Positions 44,457 through 53,640 of a stretch of DNA of 64,000 bases are shown here, piece by piece. Position 1 is the first letter of the stretch, and each line of letters opens with the position of its first letter. The stretch spans positions 3,684,001 to 3,748,000 of the forward strand of contig NZ_CP119968.1 in assembly GCF_032163395.1 (NCBI RefSeq), given 5' to 3'. The notes beneath the pieces were generated by a model that saw only the letters and a list, made by a program, of their open reading frames with translations, made no database searches and had not been told where the DNA came from. A program made the position numbers and the translations under genes. The stretch comes from Gloeocapsopsis dulcis (GTDB taxonomy: Bacteria > Cyanobacteriota > Cyanobacteriia > Cyanobacteriales > Chroococcidiopsidaceae).

Positions 44457-45494
44457 ATGAAACGGGTTTTTGATTGGCTGCATGGTACTACGTTTAAGCT
44501 GTTAGGATTAGCAGTCTTCATATTTCTAATTTGGGGAACGCTAGCACCATTAGAAACAATAGTATGGTGGCTATCACAAGATGAGGAGAGTATAAATCCT
44601 GATGTGAGTCAACCAGACGCAACATCAGATGATGACTCAAGTTCTGATATTGATTGTTATGTGATTTTTTTACCAGGAGTCGGGAGCTATGATGCAGATA
44701 ACTTAACTCATAGAGAATCCAACTTTGTTAACCGCGTTGTTGAAGAACGCCCCAATTGTGTGTCAGTAGAAGATATTTTCCCATTCTCTGAAGCAAATGA
44801 AGGGTTAGTCGGAGAACGGATATTAGCTCCAGTATGGGATTGGCTTAGTCAATCAGATGGCGCTGCTTATGCATTAATTAATATTCGTAACATCTGGCGA
44901 ATCGCAATTTCTGCCGATAATCGCTATGGACCAGTTTATAACCGAGGAATTGCCAATACGATTGTAGAGCGGATGAATGCTGCCAGTTCTTTACCGCCCG
45001 CCAATCAAAGATTGAATGTTGTTTTAATGAGTACCAGTGGAGGCGCACAAGTTGCATTAGGTGCAGTGCCCTATCTAGAAGACCGGATTAATGCTCAAAT
45101 CAATGTGATTTCTCTTGGTGGCGTATTTTCTGGGAGTGATGGTTTTGATGAAGCCGATGGCGTGTACCATCTCTATGGCACAAATGACTGGATTGATAAT
45201 ATCGGTAGTATAATGTTTCCCTCGCGTTGGCGATGGGTTTTTGCCTCTCCTTTCAATCGCGCGCGTCGTCAAGGACGCTATCAAGCGATTGAAACTGGTC
45301 CTCACGAACATGATGGCGAACAAGGTTATTTCGGTGAAGCAACTATTGCAGAAGGTACTACTTATCTAGATTTAACGCTTGAAGTCGTTGACCAACTACC
45401 AATTTGGTCGGTTGAAAATCGTAGCGACGATGAAGCTAGGAAAACATGGCTTGAATACGTGATGTATAAAAAATTTCAAAGTTTGTATTATTAG
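44457..45494 (+). CDS. Membrane-anchored hydrolase-like protein, tandem copy 1
   Basis: 345 residues. One N-terminal helix (FKLLGLAVFIFLIWGTLAP, residues 13-31) is followed by an acidic linker and a globular domain. CYVIFLPGVGSYD looks like the first strand and oxyanion turn of an alpha/beta hydrolase, and VVLMSTSGGAQVALGA like a nucleophile elbow (Ser194). A GTNDWID acid and a GPHEHDGEQGYFG histidine could complete a triad. The region between (IRNIWRIAISADNRYGPVYNRGIAN) is shared with the next gene. No named family is recognised; the fold is inferred. It is clearly paralogous to 45559-46575, 65 bases downstream. Confidence 0.68.
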   Translation: MKRVFDWLHGTTFKLLGLAVFIFLIWGTLAPLETIVWWLSQDEESINPDVSQPDATSDDDSSSDIDCYVIFLPGVGSYDADNLTHRESNFVNRVVEERPNCVSVEDIFPFSEANEGLVGERILAPVWDWLSQSDGAAYALINIRNIWRIAISADNRYGPVYNRGIANTIVERMNAASSLPPANQRLNVVLMSTSGGAQVALGAVPYLEDRINAQINVISLGGVFSGSDGFDEADGVYHLYGTNDWIDNIGSIMFPSRWRWVFASPFNRARRQGRYQAIETGPHEHDGEQGYFGEATIAEGTTYLDLTLEVVDQLPIWSVENRSDDEARKTWLEYVMYKKFQSLYY

Positions 45495-45558
45495 CTGTAT
45501 CCTGAGCAGGCAAACTATAGACATCAATAGCAAGTGTTGCCTAAATAATTGATACGCA

Positions 45559-46575
45559 ATGTTGAAGTTAATTGAAAGGATACTTGAGTGGCTGCGTGGT
45601 GGTACTTTAAGGCTACTCATTCTGGCAGGAGTCATCTTAGCAATTTGGGGAACACTTTCGCCATTAGGAACTTTGGTGTGGTGGCTGACACAATCGGAGA
45701 CGCTGGGTTTCAAGCGACAGTCTCCACAACTTCCTTCGAGAAATGACTCAAAAGCTACTGGTAATCCAGCGAATTTAAATTGTTATATCGTTTTTCTTAC
45801 CGGAGTGGGGGATTTTTCCACGAATGAATTAACTGAGGGCGAAGAAGTTTTTCTTAAAGGTTTAGCACAGACGCATCAAAACTGTGCAGTCGTTAAAGAT
45901 GTTTTTCCCTACTCCGCAGCGAACGAAGACTTGGGAGGAGAGCGATTATTAGCTCCAGTGTGGCACTTCGCTAACGAAGCCGAAGGCTGGTTTGGTATCG
46001 CTGATGTCCTAATTAAAATTCGCAATCTGTGGCGCTTTGCGATTTCTGCCGACGAGAGGTATGGACCAGTTTATAACCAAGGAATTGCAAATGCGATCGT
46101 CGATCAGATGAATGCAGCCAATCCTTTACCACCTGCTTCGCGCCGTCAACCACTGAAAATCGTTCTGATTGGCACGAGTGGCGGCGCACAAGTTGCTTTA
46201 GGGGCGACTCAGTATCTCGACCAATGGCTGATGAATACTCGAATTATTGTCGTTTCTGTAGGTGGTGTGTTTGGTGGTATTAATGGTTTTGACCAAGCTG
46301 AGCGTGTTTTCCACTTGCGTGGCACTCAAGATTGGGTAGAAGATATTGGCGGGATTATTTTTCCCTCACGTTGGGTATTAACAGTCACTTCTCCCTTTAG
46401 CCGCGCTCGTCAGCAGGGTCGTTACCGATCGGTACTGAGTGGACCACACGAGCATGATGGTTCACAAGGATATTTTGGCAGAGATCAACTACCAGAAAGC
46501 AACACAACTTATGTCAATTTGACACTCGAAGCAATTAATCAACTGCCAATTTGGCAGCGTAGCGAAAATAAGTAA
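45559..46575 (+). CDS. Membrane-anchored hydrolase-like protein, tandem copy 2
   Basis: 338 residues with the same plan as its neighbour: helix LRLLILAGVILAIWGTLSP, linker, CYIVFLTGVGDFS, then IVLIGTSGGAQVALGATQYLD, where GTSGG is a full GxSxG. GTQDWVED and GPHEHDGSQGYFG are the likely acid and His sites. Shared blocks include VFPYSAANEDLGGERLLAPVW and FAISADERYGPVYNQGIAN. The variable region is the linker (residues 47-72). Because every candidate catalytic residue is kept in both copies, both are probably active. The substrate is unknown; an envelope lipid or ester is a reasonable guess. Confidence 0.68.
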   Translation: MLKLIERILEWLRGGTLRLLILAGVILAIWGTLSPLGTLVWWLTQSETLGFKRQSPQLPSRNDSKATGNPANLNCYIVFLTGVGDFSTNELTEGEEVFLKGLAQTHQNCAVVKDVFPYSAANEDLGGERLLAPVWHFANEAEGWFGIADVLIKIRNLWRFAISADERYGPVYNQGIANAIVDQMNAANPLPPASRRQPLKIVLIGTSGGAQVALGATQYLDQWLMNTRIIVVSVGGVFGGINGFDQAERVFHLRGTQDWVEDIGGIIFPSRWVLTVTSPFSRARQQGRYRSVLSGPHEHDGSQGYFGRDQLPESNTTYVNLTLEAINQLPIWQRSENK

Positions 46576-46614
46576 TCTTGTCTAGGTAGCTATTTCGTGC
46601 TAAAATTCTCTGCT

Positions 46615-47934
46615 TTATTGTGCCTTAAGTACCTTTAGCACCGCAAAATATCGTTCTTGAATATCTTTTTTATCGAGTTCTTCAGATACTGCCTCATGGC
46701 TACCGCGTTCGATCATTTGTGCTTGACGCAGTAGTGCTGCGCGTTGTTCTTTGCTGTGGGTACATTCACTAATGCGGGAGATCGCCTCCAATAACCGAAT
46801 CGTTACTCCGACACTCGATTGTCCATACTGTCGAACTTGGTTAAATGCAGCATCAACCATATCCGCAAAACTAACTGATTCTGCAATGACACGCAAATTT
46901 TTATTGTCGTCGTAGCGGTAAGAAGACGGAATATTTCTTTGAGCTAAGTAACACAATGCTGCACTGAGTTGATCGACACACTGAATTGCCGTAAACGGAT
47001 CGTTAATTCCTGGAGACAGGGCGCGTACAGCAATTTCGACTAGCTGATTCACCGAAAATTCTACATCTTGCTGCGGAGTGCGCTGATTGCCTACAACAAA
47101 AATGCCGTTAATCTTTTCCGCAAGTTTTTTATTAGCCCGCTTTCCAGGTAAAACCGCCACCAGATCGCTGCCTTTCACAATAAAATCTCCTGGGCGATAA
47201 TTGAGACGCACCAAAAGATCGTTTTCCATCGCAAGTTTCATTAACTCTTCGTCATCAACTCCCTGAATATAACCACCAACAGTTGACTTAATTGACTCTG
47301 CTTCACGCTCAAAATCTCCTGGAATTGCCATGATTTCTCGATCTGTAGATCCACTCTGTCCCAGCTTTTTGGGAAATAGGCGGTCAATAGTTTGATCGAG
47401 ATCCTCGCCGACTTGCGCGATCACATGCTGTGCTTGAATTGATGTTGCAGCGTGATGCAAAAAATAAATGAGTACCGCAACACCGATCGCCGCCAATACA
47501 ATGCTGCAAGTTACTGAAATATGCGGTACAAACTCTTCATTATCTTGACTATTAATCGTGCGTAGCACTAACAAGCAGTAAATAAACGTTGAAATAAATG
47601 TGCCTAGCACAATTTGATTGCCAGTATCGCGCATGAAATTTCGCAGCAAGCGCGGTCCAAATTGCCCAGAGGCGAGTTGCAGCGCCACAATCACAATTGA
47701 AAAAGCAGTGGTAGCCACTGAAACCATCGAGCCAGAAACCGTAGAGAGAATTTCTCTAGCGCCATCAGGTCCACGCGTGTAGGTCAATGGTAAGGTTCCC
47801 ACTAAGTCATACTCTTGGTGGTCGAGAGTGAGTGTAGCGAATGCTAGGAAGATTGCACCGAGTACCATCAGTGACGGAACAAACCAAAAACTCGTATGCA
47901 GCGATTCCCAAATTTTGCCGAGTTTAGTTTTCAT
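46615..47934 (-). CDS. DUF2254 family membrane protein
   Basis: 439 residues. The N-terminus has two helices around MVLGAIFLAFATLTLD and SGSMVSVATTAFSIVIVALQLASGQFGPRLLRNFMRDTGNQ, the family mark, then two more helices (IVLGTFISTFIYCLLVLRTI and TCSIVLAAIGVAVLIYFLHHAATSIQ). A soluble C-terminal half follows (GYIQGVDDEELMKLA, VRALSPGINDPFTAIQCVDQL). DUF2254 proteins are uncharacterised; a channel or transporter role has been supposed. It overlaps the end of the MscS gene by 4 bases, so the two are translationally coupled. Confidence 0.9.
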   Translation of the reverse strand: MKTKLGKIWESLHTSFWFVPSLMVLGAIFLAFATLTLDHQEYDLVGTLPLTYTRGPDGAREILSTVSGSMVSVATTAFSIVIVALQLASGQFGPRLLRNFMRDTGNQIVLGTFISTFIYCLLVLRTINSQDNEEFVPHISVTCSIVLAAIGVAVLIYFLHHAATSIQAQHVIAQVGEDLDQTIDRLFPKKLGQSGSTDREIMAIPGDFEREAESIKSTVGGYIQGVDDEELMKLAMENDLLVRLNYRPGDFIVKGSDLVAVLPGKRANKKLAEKINGIFVVGNQRTPQQDVEFSVNQLVEIAVRALSPGINDPFTAIQCVDQLSAALCYLAQRNIPSSYRYDDNKNLRVIAESVSFADMVDAAFNQVRQYGQSSVGVTIRLLEAISRISECTHSKEQRAALLRQAQMIERGSHEAVSEELDKKDIQERYFAVLKVLKAQ

Positions 47935-49007
47935 TCCTCACCTTCGCGGTTTGCAGCGCTAGTTACCTCGCGATCGCGGCGATTACCATTTTGCGATCGC
48001 ATTTCTGCCAGCTTGCTAATCGAGGTGCTGATGCTGCGGGTTTTGGGGACTTTTTTATTTCCTGCGGGCCATCCTTCGCGCTGACGAGTGCGATCGCCAT
48101 CGGTTTCCTCGGTTTGGTCGTGAAACAAAATTTGCTGCGTGGGAAAGGGCATATCGATGCCATTTTTCGTCAGTGTTTTCTTGATTGCTGTTAGAACCCC
48201 ATCCCGCATTTGCAATGTTTCCAATCTTCGCGGTGGCTTGATCCACCAACGGGCGCGAATATTAACTGTGCTTTCTGCCAAGTCCACTACAAGTACATCA
48301 GCCGCAGGATCGCTTAATACTCCTTCTGCACTGTGAATTGCTTCTAAAATTAGTTCTTTTGCTCGATCGATATCGTCTCCATAGCCAATACCGATATCGT
48401 ATTCCAAACGGCGATTTTCAAATGCGGTGTTGACAGTAACCGAATTGGTGAATAGCTCAGAGTTAGGAATAACAATCCGCCGCCCATCATAGGTTCTGAT
48501 TGTTGTTGCTCGGATTTGAATATCTTCTACAGTTCCTTCAAAGCTTTTAAACACGATTTGGTCGTCGATGCGGAATGGTTCAGTTAAGAGAATGAGAATT
48601 CCAGCCAAAAAGTTTTGCAGAATATCGCGGAAAGCAAAACCAATTGCCACACCGCTAATTCCGAGCAATTGCACCAAATCTCCAGCCTGGAAAGTCGGTA
48701 CAACTATCGATAAAGCAACAAATAAGCCAATTAAGATCACAGTTCCCTGGGTTAAACGTCCCAGTACCATTCCTAAATTCCGTGCCTGGCGATGTCTGCG
48801 TGTCAGCTTTTTGACTAACAGTTTGAACGATCGCGCCGCAAAAAAGAATATTGCGAAGACGATTAATGCTACTACTACATTAGGCAGTAAAATAATTATT
48901 CCGTTAATCATGCCTTGGATTCTTTCCCAGGCTGCTAATGCTGATGCTTCGAGATTCATAAACTTGGTACTACTTAAAAATTGTGAGTTATCAATGCCGT
49001 TTGACAA
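47931..49007 (-). CDS. MscS-family mechanosensitive ion channel
   Basis: 358 residues. Three helices near the start include IIILLPNVVVALIVFAIFFFA and VILIGLFVALSIVVPTF. The pore-lining helix is LLGISGVAIGFAFRDILQNFLAGILIL, the MscS hallmark. The beta domain follows (FRIDDQIVFKSFEGTVEDIQIRATTIRTYDGRRIVIPNSELFT) and the mixed domain ends DMPFPTQQILFHDQT. An extra hydrophilic tail of about 65 residues (KKVPKTRSISTSISKLAEMRSQNGN...) is not part of the core. These channels open on membrane tension to release solutes in hypo-osmotic shock. It overlaps the DUF2254 gene. Confidence 0.93.
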   Translation of the reverse strand: MSNGIDNSQFLSSTKFMNLEASALAAWERIQGMINGIIILLPNVVVALIVFAIFFFAARSFKLLVKKLTRRHRQARNLGMVLGRLTQGTVILIGLFVALSIVVPTFQAGDLVQLLGISGVAIGFAFRDILQNFLAGILILLTEPFRIDDQIVFKSFEGTVEDIQIRATTIRTYDGRRIVIPNSELFTNSVTVNTAFENRRLEYDIGIGYGDDIDRAKELILEAIHSAEGVLSDPAADVLVVDLAESTVNIRARWWIKPPRRLETLQMRDGVLTAIKKTLTKNGIDMPFPTQQILFHDQTEETDGDRTRQREGWPAGNKKVPKTRSISTSISKLAEMRSQNGNRRDREVTSAANREGEE

Positions 49008-49200
49008 AAATCATTCATTTTCATCAGTTGAATAATGTAGTGCAGAGTTTAACTGCAACGTGCCGAAATCAACTTGGCAAGTCATCATCAGAGGAGATGA
49101 CGTTTTTTTGCTACTCAGTGATAATACTTGAATGAGAAATTGCTGCGCAACATCCTAACTCATATTTTGGTCTTCTTTACTGGTGTTCAAGGAGAGTTTT

Positions 49201-50217
49201 GTGCTGTATGGTATTCGCCGACGATTTAACTTTTTGCACAAGCGGAGAGTTGCAACTCACGATTTACAATCCATGCATGAAGGACTACTAGAAGAATCAT
49301 CCTTAGAGAGGATTTACATCATCTTAATTGTTGGCTCATGTGTCATTGCTACCTTTGGGTTGCTGTCCAATAGCGCCGCAGTTATTATTGGAGCGATGAT
49401 TGTGGCTCCTTTAATGTTGCCCATTCGGGGAATGGCATTTGGTGCTTTAGAAGGTAATTTCCGGTTATTTCGCACAGGCTTAATTTCCATTATTGCGGGA
49501 ACACTGCTAGCAATTACGATCTCTTGGTTAATTGGGATGTCCGTCGGGTTAGCGGAATTTGGTGGTGAGATTGTGTCGCGATCGCGTCCGACTTTGCTTG
49601 ATTTAGGAATTGCTGTCGCGGCAGGTGGAGTTAGTGGTTTTGCCAAAGTTGAACCAAAGATATCTCCAACGTTAGCAGGAACTGCGATTTCTGTTGCTTT
49701 GATGCCACCTATTTGTGTAATTGGCTTAGGACTTTCACAAGCCAATTGGTCGCTGAGTTTCGGTGCAACTATTTTGTATTTCACCAATTTGCTAGGGATT
49801 ACACTTTCCTGTATGCTGATTTTTTTAGCTACAGGCTATACTCCACTCTACCGTGCTAAAAAAGCCCTCACCTGGACGATTGCACTAACTGTGGTACTGC
49901 TTGTACCTTTGGGGATAAGCTTTTTTCAATTGACAAGGCAAGCTCGGCTCGAAGTTAGTCTCCAACGAGCGCTCCTGAACCGAACTATTACCTTTCAAAG
50001 ATTGGTATTTATTAACAGTAATGTTAATTGGTTGAGTAATCCACCTGTGGTGCGCTTAAATGTCCGTTCTAGAGATCCTGTTACACCAAGACAAGTAGAG
50101 CTTTTAGAAGAATTTCTGGCTAGAGAAATGGGGCAACGTTTTACTTTAATTTTTGAAGTTGGTCAAATTGAAGAAGTAAGGCGTGAAGGTGTCAATGGTT
50201 CTTCTTTTGATGAGTAA
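49201..50217 (+). CDS. DUF389 family membrane protein, first copy
   Basis: Start taken at the GTG giving MLYGIRRRFNFLHKRRV (49201): AAGGAG lies six bases before it, while an upstream GTG would overlap that site. 338 residues. The core is SLERIYIILIVGSCVIATFGLLSNSAAVIIGAMIVAPLMLPIRGMAFG, the DUF389 mark, then further helices with AVAAGGVSGFAKVEPKISPTLAGTAISVALMPPICVIGLGL. The C-terminal soluble part (VRLNVRSRDPVTPRQVELLEEFL) resembles the periplasmic or cytosolic tail of the family. Function unknown. It is 19 bases before the antiporter gene, so the pair is probably an operon. Confidence 0.87.
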   Translation: MLYGIRRRFNFLHKRRVATHDLQSMHEGLLEESSLERIYIILIVGSCVIATFGLLSNSAAVIIGAMIVAPLMLPIRGMAFGALEGNFRLFRTGLISIIAGTLLAITISWLIGMSVGLAEFGGEIVSRSRPTLLDLGIAVAAGGVSGFAKVEPKISPTLAGTAISVALMPPICVIGLGLSQANWSLSFGATILYFTNLLGITLSCMLIFLATGYTPLYRAKKALTWTIALTVVLLVPLGISFFQLTRQARLEVSLQRALLNRTITFQRLVFINSNVNWLSNPPVVRLNVRSRDPVTPRQVELLEEFLAREMGQRFTLIFEVGQIEEVRREGVNGSSFDE

Positions 50218-50235
50218 ACTTAAGTTTTAGCTAAT

Positions 50236-51807
50236 ATGACAACCGAAACACTTGCTGAAGCAGCTATTGAACAAAATATTAAACAATTCCTTTTAGTACT
50301 GTCGGTTTCCTTAAGTATCGCCACACTACCACAGTTTTTTAGTTGGTTTCGCCAAATTCCCTATACACTTCTTTTAGTCATTGTCGGGTTGGGTTTAGCA
50401 TTTGTTGATGTCAGATTAGTCAATCTTTCACCGCAACTAATTTTAACTATATTTCTGCCACCGCTATTATTTGAAGCTGCCTGGAATATGGAATGGACTA
50501 AGCTCAAACGCGACTTAGTACCCATTACGCTTTTTGCAATTTTAGGGGTAGTGATTTCAGTTATTGGTGTGGGTTTTGCACTCAATCAAGCCGCAGGAGT
50601 GACAATCGGAATTGCTTTACTTTTAGGTGCTTGTGTCGCCGCCACCGATCCAGTTTCTGTAATTGCTTTATTTCGCGAACTTGGTGTAGAAAAACGGCTG
50701 ACAATTCTCATGGAAGGCGAAAGCTTATTCAATGATGGAATTGCCGTTGTTGCGTTTAGTTTTGTGGTTGGGTTTGCCCTAGGAACTGATACTTTAGAAA
50801 TCCAAGAACTTATTGCACGATTTTTTACCGTTGTTGGGATCGGAATTGGCTGTGGTTGTATTGTAGGTTTTGGAATTTCTTATCTTACCCAGCGGTTTGA
50901 TTTACCTTTAGTTGAACAATCCCTCACTTTGGTTTCCGCATATGGTACTTACATCATCACTGAAGATTTAGGTGGTTCTGGCGTTATCGGAGTTGTTACC
51001 ACAGGTTTAGTTTTAGGAAATTTTGGCTCGCGGATCGGGATGCAGCCTAGTACCCGATTAGCTGTAACCCAGTTTTGGGACTTTCTCGCGTTTTTTGTCA
51101 ACTCAATTGTGTTTCTCCTCATCGGCGATCAAATTAAGTTTGAGGACTTAGGAGCTAACTTAGGACTAATTGCGATTACGCTCGCTGCAATGAGCGTTAC
51201 AAGAGCGATCGCTATTTATGGTTTGAGTTGGTTGAGTAATCTGCTCGCTAAATCAGACATCTCTCTATCTGATGGAACGATTCTGTGGTGGGGAGGCTTG
51301 CGGGGTTCTGTCGCGATCGCGCTGGCGTTAAGCGTGCCTGTAACTTTACCACAACGGACACAAATTATTGCTGTCGTTTTCGGTGTGGTACTATTCACAC
51401 TTTTGGTACAAGGATTAACTACTAAACCATTAGTAACAAAGCTCACACCTTTAGGCGATCAAGCAGTACGTCAAGAATATCTAGAAGCGATCGCCCGTTG
51501 GGTAGCCATGAATCGAGTTTTAAACTATCTGACGCAAGCAAATGGTCGTCCTGAAATCGATCCTGAATTTTATCGTTACCAAAAAGCATTAGTAGAAGGG
51601 CAGTTAGATGACGTGCAACAGGATATGGACAAGCTACGCAATGAACATCCTCAACTCCGAGAATTTGCAGTAGAACAACTGCAAGAAGAACTCCTTGCGA
51701 TCGAAGCTGATACTTATTCTGAGTTAGTTCGCGGTGGACGCCTGAGTGACAAACTGCCACCTATGCTAGAAGAAGTCTTTAAACAAATGAATAAACAAAC
51801 TACTTAA
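50236..51807 (+). CDS. CPA1-family Na+(K+)/H+ antiporter
   Basis: 523 residues, about 12 helices. CPA1 marks: LSPQLILTIFLPPLLFEAAWNMEW, CVAATDPVSVIALFRELGVEKRLTILMEGESLFNDGIAVVAFSF (the ion-binding Asp in FND) and ILWWGGLRGSVAIALALSVP. The cytosolic C-terminus (about 120 residues, AIARWVAMNRVLNYLTQAN...) is helical and probably regulatory. It exchanges protons for Na+ or K+ to hold pH and salt balance. Cyanobacteria carry several NhaS paralogues; which one this is cannot be said. It follows the DUF389 gene closely. Confidence 0.93.
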   Translation: MTTETLAEAAIEQNIKQFLLVLSVSLSIATLPQFFSWFRQIPYTLLLVIVGLGLAFVDVRLVNLSPQLILTIFLPPLLFEAAWNMEWTKLKRDLVPITLFAILGVVISVIGVGFALNQAAGVTIGIALLLGACVAATDPVSVIALFRELGVEKRLTILMEGESLFNDGIAVVAFSFVVGFALGTDTLEIQELIARFFTVVGIGIGCGCIVGFGISYLTQRFDLPLVEQSLTLVSAYGTYIITEDLGGSGVIGVVTTGLVLGNFGSRIGMQPSTRLAVTQFWDFLAFFVNSIVFLLIGDQIKFEDLGANLGLIAITLAAMSVTRAIAIYGLSWLSNLLAKSDISLSDGTILWWGGLRGSVAIALALSVPVTLPQRTQIIAVVFGVVLFTLLVQGLTTKPLVTKLTPLGDQAVRQEYLEAIARWVAMNRVLNYLTQANGRPEIDPEFYRYQKALVEGQLDDVQQDMDKLRNEHPQLREFAVEQLQEELLAIEADTYSELVRGGRLSDKLPPMLEEVFKQMNKQTT

Positions 51808-51844
51808 TGCGGATATTTAACCGACATGATTCCAAAAAATCTTG

Positions 51845-52768
51845 TCAACTTGCAGCTTGAAGCGTAAACAGCGTAACTTCCGGTGGACAGTTAATTCTGA
51901 TTGGTGCAATGCTAAAACCTATACCTCGATTCACATACAGGTGATTTCCTGGCTGTCCAAAACTTACTTCTATCCAGCCATCAGTATGAACTTGATCTTC
52001 CCTCACAAAAGTCATCCAAGACCATTCTGGCAAAAATGGCAAACGCACTTGTCCGCCATGAGTATGTCCTGCTACCGATAAAGGCGCGGTGTTAGCAGGT
52101 AGTTTCTCAAACGAGTCTGGATGATGCATCAATACTAACCTTGGTGCTGTTTTTGGTACTTGAGAAAGTGCGATCGCTGGATTATCTTTGTTTGCCCACC
52201 GCGATCCGATACCAACAAGATACAGTGAAGTTTCTCCTGTCGGTTGTTGATCCCCTGGCGCTACTAAGGCCACTGCCTCGTTTTGTAACATATCTACACC
52301 CACTTGTTCCAACGCTGCATACAGTTCGCCTGCCAACTGTTCATTCGGTGGCGCAGTTTTTGCATCCATCGCATAATCATGATTGCCAAGTACCCCATAA
52401 GTAGGAATACCTGCTGCTACCAACGGGCGAACCAATTCTACCGCCTTGCCAATTTCGTTATCTTCTCCCTGATCCGCGTGATAAATAAAGTCTCCAGCAA
52501 TTAGTACAAGTGCTGGACGTTCTCGAATTAATTGATCGACTATACGTTTAATTGCGCTAGTGTTGCCTAGCCACATTCCAATTTGCCAATCGGCAATAAC
52601 TGCAACTCGTTGTCCATCCCAGGAATTAGGAAGATTAGGGATTTCTGCTACTTCTTCTTCTGTATCAATAATGTAAGGTTCTAGTAAGCCCCAAATCGCT
52701 AGTAGTGAAACGACTCCCAGTAGACTTAGCAATATGTACTTAAGCGATTTCATTGTGGTGTTGAACAA
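51845..52768 (-). CDS. Membrane-anchored metallophosphoesterase
   Basis: 307 residues. One N-terminal helix (YILLSLLGVVSLLAIWGLLEPYI) places the domain outside or at the membrane. The dinuclear metal site is complete: VAVIADWQIGMW (first Asp, here D-W-Q rather than D-x-H), LIAGDFIYH, TYGVLGNHDYAMD and VAGHTHGGQVRLPFL. The usual D-x-H of block I is D-W-Q, as in some YaeI/YkuE-like enzymes. It would hydrolyse phosphoesters such as phospholipid head groups. It is convergent with the antiporter gene and followed by a long empty region on its 5' side. Confidence 0.88.
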   Translation of the reverse strand: MFNTTMKSLKYILLSLLGVVSLLAIWGLLEPYIIDTEEEVAEIPNLPNSWDGQRVAVIADWQIGMWLGNTSAIKRIVDQLIRERPALVLIAGDFIYHADQGEDNEIGKAVELVRPLVAAGIPTYGVLGNHDYAMDAKTAPPNEQLAGELYAALEQVGVDMLQNEAVALVAPGDQQPTGETSLYLVGIGSRWANKDNPAIALSQVPKTAPRLVLMHHPDSFEKLPANTAPLSVAGHTHGGQVRLPFLPEWSWMTFVREDQVHTDGWIEVSFGQPGNHLYVNRGIGFSIAPIRINCPPEVTLFTLQAAS

Positions 52769-53640
52769 ATACAGCTTTTCTAATTCCTGACGTCGGTGGA
52801 ATAAGCTTTACGCGCTACCTCTACTTGTTGCTTGTGATAACGAGTACTCTGAGCAGCTATTGATACAACAATACAACAAAAAAATACTGAAAATCAATCG
52901 CGCCGAAGGAAGATATTTGACTTAATTCCTTAGTATTTGTAAATTAATTAATCTATTAGTTAAATGATTTTTGTCGAGGTAATTCCAAAAAGTCAGCTTG
53001 TTCTACTAATTGTCGAGATTAATAAAAAATTTTCAACTATAAATAAAATTAATGTTAATAGATTTGTGCCAATATCGCGAATGATAATATTACTTAGAAC
53101 GCCGAGCGCTCATCTTCAAACTACTTAAAACATAGCAGCTTATCATGAACTCTTTTATTTGAATTCAACTTAATTTGAGAACACCAAAGTATGTCTTAAG
53201 TAGCAAATTAGATAAAACTATGACTGCAACATTCTATCTCAAAGTAGATACTTTATTGATATTCTCCTGCCTATAATGTGTTCAATGATACAAAAAAACA
53301 AATTTTAAAACTGAAGTCTAAAATTGCAAAACCTAGCTCAAAAGTAGGTTGAGGAGCGACGAGAAAGATTAATAGTTGTGCCTTCATATATTTCTAATGG
53401 ATTTTTTCATTGTTAGAAAAAATGCAAGTTTAGATGTTGGTTGAGTTAATAATAAACTGGGATGCAACGAGTAATAATTTCTAGAATAAAGCATAAATTT
53501 ACTTGTTGCAATTTGAGTAACAGCATAGATATAGTTTAAGGAATTAAACTAATATTTTAGGGCACACAGACAAATTTGTAATCAGTTGAAACCTGACAAA
53601 TTACATTAGATAGATTTATCTAGTTGAGGAGATTGTAAAA
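52769..53640. other. Long AT-rich noncoding region
   Basis: About 870 bases with low GC, many stops in every frame and no credible ORF longer than a few dozen codons. A short inverted repeat AGTTTA/TAAACT lies at 53533-53550, before the lipoprotein gene. It probably holds the promoters of the metallophosphoesterase and of the lipoprotein gene. No tandem array, tRNA or transposase trace was seen. Confidence 0.5.
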
